From Bacteroidales bacterium (lineage in GTDB: Bacteria > Bacteroidota > Bacteroidia > Bacteroidales > B18-G4): a stretch of 5,787 nt of DNA. Shown here piece by piece: positions 1-5,285 of the stretch. How positions within the stretch are numbered: the first letter of the stretch is position 1; the number at the start of each line of letters is the position of its first letter. Location: contig JAUXCL010000157.1 of the NCBI GenBank assembly GCA_030618905.1, positions 1-5,787 on the forward strand, written 5' to 3'. The position numbers and the translations under genes are program-made. The notes under the pieces were generated by a model that saw only the letters and a program-made list of their open reading frames with translations, did no database searches and was not told where the DNA came from.

Positions 1-1
1 T

Positions 2-241
2 AACCGCGTTGAGTACCACGGCATTAACGTTGATACCTTACAACAACTTGCCGATACCAGGAAACTGGATGTCATTGATGTGGATACACTGATTGAGAAT
101 GGGCTCGCATCCAAAAAAGATCTTGTTAAAATTTTAGGACGGGGTGAACTGAAAAGCAAACTGGAAGTCACTGCCCATGCTTTCTCGGAAACAGCGAAAA
201 GCAAAATTGAAGCAAAAGGTGGTGTTGCAACTAAAATCTAA
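2..241 (+). CDS. rplO: Large ribosomal subunit protein L15 (uL15), C-terminal part
   Basis: This is the 3' end of an open frame that enters from the left edge; 79 codons and the TAA stop are visible. L15 binds 23S rRNA and is a late-assembling protein of the 50S subunit. The visible part is the C-terminal globular half. It contains a VDTLIENGL segment, then KKDLVKILGRGELKSKLEV, then an Ala/Lys-rich helix (AHAFSETAKSKIEAKGG), which is the usual L15 ending where a helix precedes a Gly-Gly turn. Position directly upstream of secY is the standard spc-operon location, which supports the call. The stop lies only 6 nt before the secY ATG, so the two are probably co-transcribed and perhaps translationally coupled. 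The N-terminal, rRNA-threading half lies outside the window. I see nothing unusual. Confidence 0.93.
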   Translation, partial: NRVEYHGINVDTLQQLADTRKLDVIDVDTLIENGLASKKDLVKILGRGELKSKLEVTAHAFSETAKSKIEAKGGVATKI

Positions 242-247
242 AAGTGC

Positions 248-1612
248 ATGAAAAAGTTAATCCAAACGATTAGAAATATCTATAAGATCGAGGACCTGCG
301 AAACAGGATTATGTATACGATTGGTATTATCCTGATTTACCGTTTCGGATCTTTTGTGGTACTGCCAGGTGTTGACCCGCATATGCTGACAAACCTGCAG
401 AATCAAACAAGTAGTGGATTACTTGGGTTGCTGAACATGTTCTCGGGCGGTGCATTTTCCAATGCTTCCATTTTTGCATTGGGAATCATGCCCTATATTT
501 CAGCATCCATTGTTGTGCAGTTGCTGGGGATGGCTATACCCTACTTCCAGAAGCTGCAGAAAGAAGGAGAAAGCGGAAGAAAGAAGATCAATCAGATCAC
601 CAGGTACCTGACCATCCTGATTACAGGATTCCAGGCTCCTGCATATATCACTAACCTGGTCAGCCAGCTGCGTAACCCGGATGGAACGATGACAGCGATC
701 ATGCCTTTTGATGGGTCACCGCCTTCATCATTCTTCTGGATTTCATCTGTTGTGATCCTCATCTCCGGAACCATGTTTATTATGTGGCTTGGTGAAAGGA
801 TTACCGATAAAGGAATTGGAAATGGTATCTCGCTGATTATCATGATCGGTATCATTGCCAGGTTACCCTTTGCTTTGTTTGGGGAGTTCATTTCAAGGAT
901 GGAGGAGCAAGGTGGAGGACTGGTCTATTTCATCCTGGAAATTGTCATTTTGATCTTCATCATCCTGTTAACCATCCTTTTGGTACAGGGGACAAGGAAG
1001 ATACCGGTACAGTATGCAAAGCGTATTGTGGGTAACCGCCAGTATGGTGGTGTACGTCAATACATCCCTTTGAAGGTGAATGCTGCCGGGGTTATGCCAA
1101 TCATCTTTGCGCAGGCCATCATGTTCCTGCCCATCACCATTGCAGGATTTGCAGATTCCGAAACCCTTTCCGGTTTTGCAGCTGCATTTTCCAATATCAA
1201 TGGCTTCTGGTATAACTTCGTATTCTTCATGATGATCGTCATGTTTACCTATTTCTATACTGCCATTACGGTGAATCCAAACCAGATGGCAGAAGACATG
1301 AAGAAGAACGGAGGCTTTGTCCCAGGTGTGAAACCGGGTAAGAAGACCGCCGAATTTATAGATGGTGTGATGTCTAAAATCACCTTTCCGGGATCAATGT
1401 TCCTGGGATTGGTAGCCATCATGCCAGCACTGGTTAGTCAGATTGGCATCAGCCAGCAGTTTGCACAATTTTACGGAGGAACATCCCTGCTCATCCTTGT
1501 TGGGGTAGTATTGGATACATTGCAACAGATCGAAAGTCACCTGTTGATGAGGCATTATGACGGATTAACCAAATCAGGAAGGATAAAAGGAAGATCTTCT
1601 TTTAGCATGTAA
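248..1612 (+). CDS. secY: Protein translocase channel subunit SecY
   Basis: The 454-residue product is the channel subunit of the SecYEG translocon in the cytoplasmic membrane, which moves unfolded proteins across or into the membrane with SecA or the ribosome. Ten membrane segments can be placed at roughly residues 20-40, 75-100, 117-138, 160-181, 190-212, 224-247, 273-298, 320-343, 380-402 and 407-427. The plug and second helix carry the SecY signature around FSGGAFSNASIFALGIMPYI (residues 66-85). The second signature, GERITDKGIGNGISL, is at 182-196. The cytoplasmic loop with RKIPVQYAKR is at 250-259. The loop that meets SecA reads GFVPGVKPGKKTAEFID (356-372), with Lys362 where E. coli has Arg357. 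The C-terminus HLLMRHYDGLTKSGRIKGR is a Bacteroidota-like ending. The ATG at 248 is chosen because MKKLIQTIRNIYKIEDLRNR is the usual amphipathic SecY N-terminus. No Shine-Dalgarno precedes it, only an A-rich stretch. Confidence 0.98.
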   Translation: MKKLIQTIRNIYKIEDLRNRIMYTIGIILIYRFGSFVVLPGVDPHMLTNLQNQTSSGLLGLLNMFSGGAFSNASIFALGIMPYISASIVVQLLGMAIPYFQKLQKEGESGRKKINQITRYLTILITGFQAPAYITNLVSQLRNPDGTMTAIMPFDGSPPSSFFWISSVVILISGTMFIMWLGERITDKGIGNGISLIIMIGIIARLPFALFGEFISRMEEQGGGLVYFILEIVILIFIILLTILLVQGTRKIPVQYAKRIVGNRQYGGVRQYIPLKVNAAGVMPIIFAQAIMFLPITIAGFADSETLSGFAAAFSNINGFWYNFVFFMMIVMFTYFYTAITVNPNQMAEDMKKNGGFVPGVKPGKKTAEFIDGVMSKITFPGSMFLGLVAIMPALVSQIGISQQFAQFYGGTSLLILVGVVLDTLQQIESHLLMRHYDGLTKSGRIKGRSSFSM

Positions 1613-1625
1613 GAATTTAGACTAA

Positions 1626-2402
1626 ATGATTGTTTATAAGTCAGAAGAAGAAATAGCATTAATTAAAGAGAGTTCTTTACTTGTTGGAAAAACACTTGCC
1701 GAGGTTGCCAAAGTGATTAAACCCGGAGTTAAAACAAGTGCACTGGACCAGATCGCTGAAACATTTATCCGCGATCATGGAGCAGCGCCCGGGTTTAAGG
1801 GATACAACGGCTTTCAACACACACTGTGCATTTCCACTAATGAAGAGGTGGTGCATGGCATTCCCGGATCAAGGGAACTGGTTGATGGTGATATTGTATC
1901 CATCGATTGTGGGGTGATTATGCACGATTTTTATGGCGATTCGGCTTATACCTTTGCTGTAGGTGAAGTGAGTGAGGAAGTGAAGCTTTTAATGGAAAGA
2001 ACAAAAGCCTCATTGTATAAAGGTATTGAGATGGCTGTTGATGGAAAGCGCGTGGGGGATATCGGATATGCCATCCAATCGTATGTGGAATCATTTGGCT
2101 ACTCGGTAGTGAGGGATCTGGTCGGTCACGGACTGGGCCGCGACCTCCACGAGAAGCCTGAAGTCCCCAACTACGGCAGAAGAGGGATAGGAATAAAACT
2201 AAAAGAGGGGATGGTTCTGGCAATAGAACCGATGATTAATCTGGGGACAAGGACTGTTGTTCAGGAAAAAGATGGCTGGACCATCAGGACTGCAGACAAG
2301 CTGCCTTCGGCACATTTTGAGCACGATGTAGCCATCAGGAAAGGCAAGGGGGAGATCCTGTCAACATTTGATTTTATCGAAGAAGTAATCAATAAACAAT
2401 AA
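1626..2402 (+). CDS. map: Type I methionine aminopeptidase
   Basis: This cytosolic metalloenzyme removes the initiator methionine from nascent proteins when the second residue is small. The 258-residue length fits a short type I enzyme without an N-terminal extension. All five metal ligands of the pita-bread fold are present: Asp94 (SIDCG), Asp105 (FYGDSAYTF), His168 (LVGHGLG), Glu201 (AIEPMIN) and Glu232 (HFEHDVAI). The substrate-pocket His77 (EEVVHGIP) and His175 (RDLHEKP) also align with the E. coli enzyme, so the enzyme should be active. It starts 13 nt after secY and ends 3 nt before infA. There is no adenylate kinase gene between secY and map, unlike the secY-adk-map order of Bacillus. 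A short segment around codons 166-185 is much richer in G+C than the rest of the gene. No Shine-Dalgarno is seen before the ATG. Confidence 0.98.
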   Translation: MIVYKSEEEIALIKESSLLVGKTLAEVAKVIKPGVKTSALDQIAETFIRDHGAAPGFKGYNGFQHTLCISTNEEVVHGIPGSRELVDGDIVSIDCGVIMHDFYGDSAYTFAVGEVSEEVKLLMERTKASLYKGIEMAVDGKRVGDIGYAIQSYVESFGYSVVRDLVGHGLGRDLHEKPEVPNYGRRGIGIKLKEGMVLAIEPMINLGTRTVVQEKDGWTIRTADKLPSAHFEHDVAIRKGKGEILSTFDFIEEVINKQ

Positions 2403-2405
2403 TAC

Positions 2406-2624
2406 ATGGCAAAACAAAAATCCATAGAACAAGATGGTACTGTAATTGAATCACTGGGTAATGCAATGTTTCGGGTAGAGTTGGAAAACGGGCATACCAT
2501 AACTGCCCATATATCCGGAAAAATGAGAATGCATTATATTAAAATTTTGCCAGGGGATAAAGTAAAGTTGGAAATGTCTCCCTATGATTTGACAAAAGGG
2601 AGAATAACATTCAGGTATAAATAG
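2406..2624 (+). CDS. infA: Translation initiation factor IF-1
   Basis: The product has 72 residues, the same length as E. coli IF-1. It is a single OB-fold (S1-like) protein that occupies the A site of the 30S subunit and helps IF-2 and IF-3 during initiation. Hallmark segments are MFRVELENGHTITAHISGKM (residues 21-40), ILPGDKVKLEMSPYDL (47-62) and the C-terminal TKGRITFRYK. The ATG at 2406 gives the standard MAK start and lies 3 nt after the map stop, so translational coupling to map is plausible. There is no Shine-Dalgarno-like sequence in the few bases upstream. The gene continues the map-infA-rpmJ order typical of the spc/alpha junction. Confidence 0.98.
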   Translation: MAKQKSIEQDGTVIESLGNAMFRVELENGHTITAHISGKMRMHYIKILPGDKVKLEMSPYDLTKGRITFRYK

Positions 2625-2637
2625 AAATAACAGGAAA

Positions 2638-2754
2638 ATGAAAACCAGAGCATCTGTTAAAAAGAGAACGCCGGATTGTAAGATCGTTCGGAGAAAAGGA
2701 CGCTTGTATGTGATTAACAAGAAAAATCCTAGGTACAAACAAAGACAAGGATAA
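2638..2754 (+). CDS. rpmJ: Large ribosomal subunit protein L36 (bL36), zinc-free form
   Basis: This 38-codon frame encodes the small 50S protein L36, which packs against 23S rRNA near the L6/L16 region. It opens with MKTRASVKKR and ends with NPRYKQRQG, matching the family at both ends and at its exact usual length. In the zinc-binding form the ligands are Cys11, Cys14, Cys27 and His33. Here those positions are Thr11, Cys14, Asn27 and Tyr33, so only one ligand remains and the zinc ribbon is lost. This is the so-called C-minus type, which I recall as normal for Bacteroidota L36. It lies 13 nt after infA and 27 nt before rpsM. The upstream AGGA is only 2 nt from the ATG, too close to be a good Shine-Dalgarno. 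Confidence 0.97.
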   Translation: MKTRASVKKRTPDCKIVRRKGRLYVINKKNPRYKQRQG

Positions 2755-2762
2755 TAAATTAA

Positions 2763-2772
2763 CATCAATAAT
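2763..2772 (+). repeat. Leader motif CATYAATAAT, copy before rpsM
   Basis: CATCAATAAT lies 9 nt before the rpsM ATG and is the first of three copies of CATYAATAAT in the alpha-operon gaps; the others are before rpsD and rpoA. This copy and the rpsD copy share 13 positions with one mismatch (CATYAATAATATT). The bases ATCAA here can also pair with TTGAT at 2775-2779. The similarity is visible; a function is not established, and A/T richness makes chance similarity quite possible. Confidence 0.3.
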
Positions 2773-2781
2773 ATTTGATAT

Positions 2782-3162
2782 ATGGCACGTATTGCAGGTA
2801 TAGACTTACCAAAGAATAAAAGAGGAGAAATCGGGCTGACCTATATTCTCGGCATTGGCCGCAGCTCAGCACAAAAGATCCTCACTGAGGCAGGTGTTGA
2901 CTGGGACATAAAGGTGCAGGACTGGACTGACGATGAACAAAACAGTATCAGGCGGGTCATCACCGATCATTATAAGGTAGAAGGTTCATTGCGCTCTGAG
3001 GTTCAGATGAACATTAAGCGACTGATGGACATTGGAACTTACCGCGGTATCCGTCACCGTTCTGGCTTGCCGGTTCGCGGTCAGAGTACCAAAAACAATG
3101 CCCGTACCCGGAAAGGCAGAAAAAAAACAGTTGCGAATAAGAAAAAAGCACCTAAAGGCTAA
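2782..3162 (+). CDS. rpsM: Small ribosomal subunit protein S13 (uS13)
   Basis: The 126-residue protein sits in the head of the 30S subunit, where it contacts the 50S subunit through bridges B1a/B1b and reaches the P-site tRNA with its C-terminal tail. It begins MARIAGIDLPKNKRGEIGLT, contains the helix-two-turn-helix region ILGIGRSSAQKIL (22-34), and has the signature YRGIRHRSGLPVRGQ (87-101). The following STKNNARTRKGRKK stretch differs from the E. coli RTKTNARTRKG wording at residue 102 (Ser for Arg). I recall this variant from Bacteroides S13, and use it as a lineage marker. The tail KKTVANKKKAPKG is strongly basic, as expected for rRNA and tRNA contact. It is the first gene of the alpha-operon portion and follows rpmJ after an A/T-rich 27-nt gap without a Shine-Dalgarno. 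Confidence 0.98.
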   Translation: MARIAGIDLPKNKRGEIGLTYILGIGRSSAQKILTEAGVDWDIKVQDWTDDEQNSIRRVITDHYKVEGSLRSEVQMNIKRLMDIGTYRGIRHRSGLPVRGQSTKNNARTRKGRKKTVANKKKAPKG

Positions 3163-3167
3163 AATTT

Positions 3168-3186
3168 TGTTAACCATAAGTTAACA
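3168..3186 (+). repeat. Perfect 7-bp inverted repeat in the rpsM-rpsK spacer
   Basis: The arms TGTTAAC (3168-3174) and GTTAACA (3180-3186) are exact reverse complements around a 5-nt loop, CATAA. One further outer U-G pair is possible in RNA. The element lies wholly in the 42-nt gap between rpsM and rpsK and ends 18 nt before the rpsK ATG. No T-run follows, and the stem is A/T-rich, so an intrinsic terminator is unlikely. It could be a weak RNA hairpin affecting rpsK translation or an RNA processing site, a DNA palindrome bound by a protein, or chance in A/T-rich sequence. The repeat itself is directly visible; any role is inference. Confidence 0.5.
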
Positions 3187-3204
3187 GTGTAATAAATTAA
3201 GATA

Positions 3205-3594
3205 ATGGCAAAATCCACGAGAAGCTCAAAAAAGAGAGTTGTTAAAGTTGAACCTGTAGGAAGGGCTTATATCAGTGCTTCTTTCAATAATATCATCATC
3301 TCCCTGACCAATAACTCAGGCCAGGTGATTTCCTGGTCTTCATCAGGTAAGATGGGATTCAGGGGTTCCAAGAAAAATACTCCCTACGCGGCACAAATGG
3401 CTGCGGAAGATTGCTCCAAAACCGCCTATGACCTTGGCTTAAGAAAGGTGAAAGTATTTGTGAAAGGACCGGGAGCAGGAAGAGAATCTGCGATGAGGAC
3501 ATTGCACTCCAATGGTATTGAAGTAAGTGAGATCGTTGATGTCACACCACTTCCTCACAATGGTTGCAGGCCCCCGAAAAGAAGGAGAGTATAA
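3205..3594 (+). CDS. rpsK: Small ribosomal subunit protein S11 (uS11)
   Basis: The 129-residue product, equal in length to E. coli S11, is on the 30S platform, where it helps shape the mRNA exit channel with S7 and S18. After a basic N-terminus (KSTRSSKKRVVK) come the conserved segments AYISASFNNIIISLTNNSG (21-39), GFRGSKKNTPYAAQMAAE (51-68), VKGPGAGRESAMRTL (87-101) and GIEVSEIVDVTPLPHNGC (104-121), ending in RPPKRRRV. Asn119-Gly120 matches the site reported to form isoaspartate in E. coli S11. The ATG at 3205 gives the usual MAK start. It follows rpsM after 42 nt, a gap that contains a perfect inverted repeat, and has no Shine-Dalgarno. Nothing in the coding sequence is abnormal. Confidence 0.98.
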   Translation: MAKSTRSSKKRVVKVEPVGRAYISASFNNIIISLTNNSGQVISWSSSGKMGFRGSKKNTPYAAQMAAEDCSKTAYDLGLRKVKVFVKGPGAGRESAMRTLHSNGIEVSEIVDVTPLPHNGCRPPKRRRV

Positions 3595-3604
3595 TTTGAC
3601 AATG

Positions 3605-3614
3605 CATTAATAAT
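3605..3614 (+). repeat. Leader motif CATYAATAAT, copy before rpsD
   Basis: CATTAATAAT lies in the 40-nt rpsK-rpsD gap, ending 20 nt before the rpsD ATG. With the preceding G it forms an 11-mer, GCATTAATAAT, that is identical to the copy before rpoA. It may be part of an A/T-rich unstructured leader that helps ribosome loading without Shine-Dalgarno pairing. That role is inference. Confidence 0.3.
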
Positions 3615-3634
3615 ATTCATAACGATATATTGAC

Positions 3635-4240
3635 ATGGCAAGATACAGAGGACCAAAATCAAAAATTGCTAGAAAATTCAGAGAACCCATTTTCGGGCCG
3701 GATAAAGCTCTGGAGAAAAAGAATTATCCCCCGGGCCATCATGGTAACTCAAAGAGGAGAAGAAAGGAGTCTGAATATGGCATCCAGCTGCAGGAAAAGC
3801 AAAAAGCAAAGTATACCTATGGTATCCTGGAACGTCAGTTCAGAAATACCTTTAAGAAAGCAGCGAAAAGAAAAGGTGTTACAGGTGAAAACCTATTGCA
3901 GTTAATTGAAGCACGGTTGGATAATGTGGTATTCCGCTTTGGCATCGCCCCCAGCAGAAGAGCAGCCAGGCAACTGGTTTCACACAGACATATCTCCGTC
4001 AATGGTAAGATCACGAATATCCCATCTTTCTCTGTAAAACCAGGCGACCTGGTTGGTGTAAGGGAAAAATCAAAATCATTGGAAGTCATTGGTGAATCCC
4101 TCGTGGGCAGGACCAATCGTTTCCCATGGTTAGAATGGGATGAAGATAAGCTCCTCGGGAAATTCATGAATTATCCGACAAGGGAAGAAATTCCGGAAAA
4201 TATAAAGGAACAACTGATCGTTGAGTTGTATTCTAAATAA
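3635..4240 (+). CDS. rpsD: Small ribosomal subunit protein S4 (uS4), zinc-free form
   Basis: S4 is a primary 16S rRNA-binding protein that nucleates assembly of the 30S body. In E. coli it also represses the alpha operon. The 201-residue product starts MARYRGPKSKIARKF and ends in the diagnostic IVELYSK. The KLxxYGxQL-like region ESEYGIQLQEKQKAKYTYGI (45-64) leads to the conserved LERQFRN (65-71). The S4 RNA-binding domain covers about 93-157 and includes RLDNVVFRFG (94-103) and ARQLVSHRHISVNGK (111-125). The whole protein contains no cysteine, so the N-terminal zinc-binding knuckle found in many S4 proteins is absent. The start is the ATG preceded by a 40-nt A/T-rich gap with no Shine-Dalgarno. 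An overlapping +2 frame inside the 5' part is a shadow of this gene. Confidence 0.98.
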   Translation: MARYRGPKSKIARKFREPIFGPDKALEKKNYPPGHHGNSKRRRKESEYGIQLQEKQKAKYTYGILERQFRNTFKKAAKRKGVTGENLLQLIEARLDNVVFRFGIAPSRRAARQLVSHRHISVNGKITNIPSFSVKPGDLVGVREKSKSLEVIGESLVGRTNRFPWLEWDEDKLLGKFMNYPTREEIPENIKEQLIVELYSK

Positions 4241-4251
4241 TAAATAATCAG

Positions 4252-4261
4252 CATTAATAAT
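4252..4261 (+). repeat. Leader motif CATYAATAAT, copy before rpoA
   Basis: CATTAATAAT lies in the 45-nt rpsD-rpoA gap, ending 24 nt before the rpoA ATG. It shares the exact 11-mer GCATTAATAAT with the rpsD leader at a similar distance from the start codon. Beyond the 11-mer the two leaders differ, so this is not a long duplicated block. Confidence 0.3.
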
Positions 4262-4273
4262 CGAGTCACCAAA

Positions 4274-4278
4274 AAGGA
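4274..4278 (+). promoter_or_regulatory. Shine-Dalgarno-like AAGGA before rpoA
   Basis: AAGGA stands 7 nt upstream of the rpoA ATG, a normal distance for pairing with the 3' end of 16S rRNA. It is the only well-spaced purine-rich site in front of any gene of this window: the AGGA before rpmJ is 2 nt from its start, the AAGGA before rplQ is 11 nt away inside the end of rpoA, and the other leaders are simply A/T-rich. It supports the start at 4286. Whether it is used is inference, because Bacteroidota are known to rely little on Shine-Dalgarno pairing. Confidence 0.5.
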
Positions 4279-4285
4279 ACTCTTT

Positions 4286-5278
4286 ATGGCAATATTAGCA
4301 TTTCAAAAACCTGACAAAGTTATCATGATTGAAGCCGATGAATCAAGAGGAAGTTTTGAATTTCGTCCGCTTGAACCAGGTTTCGGGGTAACCATCGGTA
4401 ATGCCTTGAGAAGGATATTATTATCATCACTTGAAGGTTACGCCATCACTTCGATAAAAGTTGATGGGGTAGTTCAGGAATTCTCCACCATCAAAGGCGT
4501 TGTTGAGGATGTATCAGAGATCATCCTGAATCTTAAAAAAATCCGTTTCAAGAGACAAATAGAAACGGAAACAACTGAAAAAGTCCATGTCGTCGTTGGC
4601 GACCAGGATGTTTTCAAAGCTGGTGATATCAATAAATTCCTATCTGTATTCCAGGTATTGAACCCGGATGAAGTGATCTGCCACATGGATTCGTCCACTA
4701 AGCTGTCATTTGAATTAACTATTAACAAAGGCCGGGGATATGTACCAGCAGAAGAGAATAAATCATTGAATGCTTCTCTTGACACTGTATCTATTGACTC
4801 CATACACACACCGATCAAAAATGTTAAATACAGTATCGAAAACTGGCGTGTGGAACAAAAAACCGACTACGAAAAACTTGTGATTGAAATCACAACAGAC
4901 GGTTCTATACACCCGAAAGATGCGCTCACAGAAGCAGCAAAAATCCTGATTCATCACTTCATGCTCTTCTCAGATGAGAGGATAACCCTTGATTCTGAAG
5001 AGAAGACAGTAACTGAAGAGTTTGATGAGAACTCACTTCATATCAGGCAACTCCTGAAGACCAAACTGATCGATCTCGATCTTTCCGTCCGTGCCCTGAA
5101 CTGTCTGAAGGCAGCAGATGTAGAGTCACTGGGAGACCTGGTACAATTCAATAAAAATGATTTACTGAAATTCAGGAATTTCGGCAAGAAATCATTAACT
5201 GAACTCGAGGAACTTGTGAAATCTAAGAATCTGGAATTTGGAATGAATATATCAAAGTATAAACTTGATAAGGAATAA
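4286..5278 (+). CDS. rpoA: DNA-directed RNA polymerase alpha subunit
   Basis: The 330-residue protein (E. coli: 329) dimerises to start RNA polymerase assembly and contacts promoters and activators through its C-terminal domain. The N-terminal domain covers about residues 1-235, with the dimer and beta/beta' contact segment GVTIGNALRRILLSSLEG (34-51) and the KGRGYVPAEEN loop (148-158). A charged linker at about 236-252 leads to the C-terminal domain. There the DNA-binding determinant is preserved: Arg269, Asn272 and Cys273 (VRALNC) and Gly300, Lys302 and Ser303 (NFGKKSLTE) match E. coli Arg265, Asn268, Cys269, Gly296, Lys298 and Ser299. Phe299 replaces E. coli Leu295. UP-element and upstream A-tract recognition therefore looks intact. 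The gene follows rpsD after 45 nt, and rplQ starts 7 nt after its stop. Confidence 0.98.
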   Translation: MAILAFQKPDKVIMIEADESRGSFEFRPLEPGFGVTIGNALRRILLSSLEGYAITSIKVDGVVQEFSTIKGVVEDVSEIILNLKKIRFKRQIETETTEKVHVVVGDQDVFKAGDINKFLSVFQVLNPDEVICHMDSSTKLSFELTINKGRGYVPAEENKSLNASLDTVSIDSIHTPIKNVKYSIENWRVEQKTDYEKLVIEITTDGSIHPKDALTEAAKILIHHFMLFSDERITLDSEEKTVTEEFDENSLHIRQLLKTKLIDLDLSVRALNCLKAADVESLGDLVQFNKNDLLKFRNFGKKSLTELEELVKSKNLEFGMNISKYKLDKE

Positions 5279-5285
5279 GTGAAAA

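Noticed and set aside
592..891. 99-codon antisense frame within secY
   Set aside because: Wholly contained in secY with no recognisable family features; the antisense of hydrophobic transmembrane codons often stays open.
1918..2223. 101-codon antisense frame within map
   Set aside because: Fully inside map on the other strand, no recognisable domain, and its Pro/Ser/Leu-rich make-up arises from the local GC peak.
2451..2768. 105-codon antisense frame across infA, rpmJ and the rpsM leader
   Set aside because: It covers two clear sense genes on the opposite strand, and its hydrophobic, Phe/Leu-rich product is what antisense of Lys/Glu-rich genes gives.
2770..2777. AATATTTG resembling the Bacteroidota -7 element TAnnTTTG just before rpsM
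   Set aside because: It has a mismatch at the first base, no TTG lies at the expected upstream distance, and the start point would fall at or inside the rpsM start codon.
2764..2779. Inverted repeat ATCAA-N6-TTGAT directly before the rpsM start
   Set aside because: Only five mostly A/T pairs around a 6-nt loop; too weak to claim a structure or an S4 autoregulatory site.
3596..3631. TTGACA at 3596 and TATATT at 3626 as a sigma-70-type promoter before rpsD
   Set aside because: The spacer would be 24 bp, far from the usual 17, and at 17 bp there is only ATAACG. Bacteroidota housekeeping promoters also use a different consensus (TTG and TAnnTTTG).
3630..3905. 91-codon open frame overlapping the 5' part of rpsD in another frame
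   Set aside because: It lies inside an unmistakable S4 gene, its product resembles no known family, and it ends without relation to any neighbour; it is a frame shadow.
4474..4957. Two antisense frames (4474-4818 and 4763-4957) inside rpoA
   Set aside because: Both are contained in the conserved rpoA reading frame and have no family resemblance or start context.
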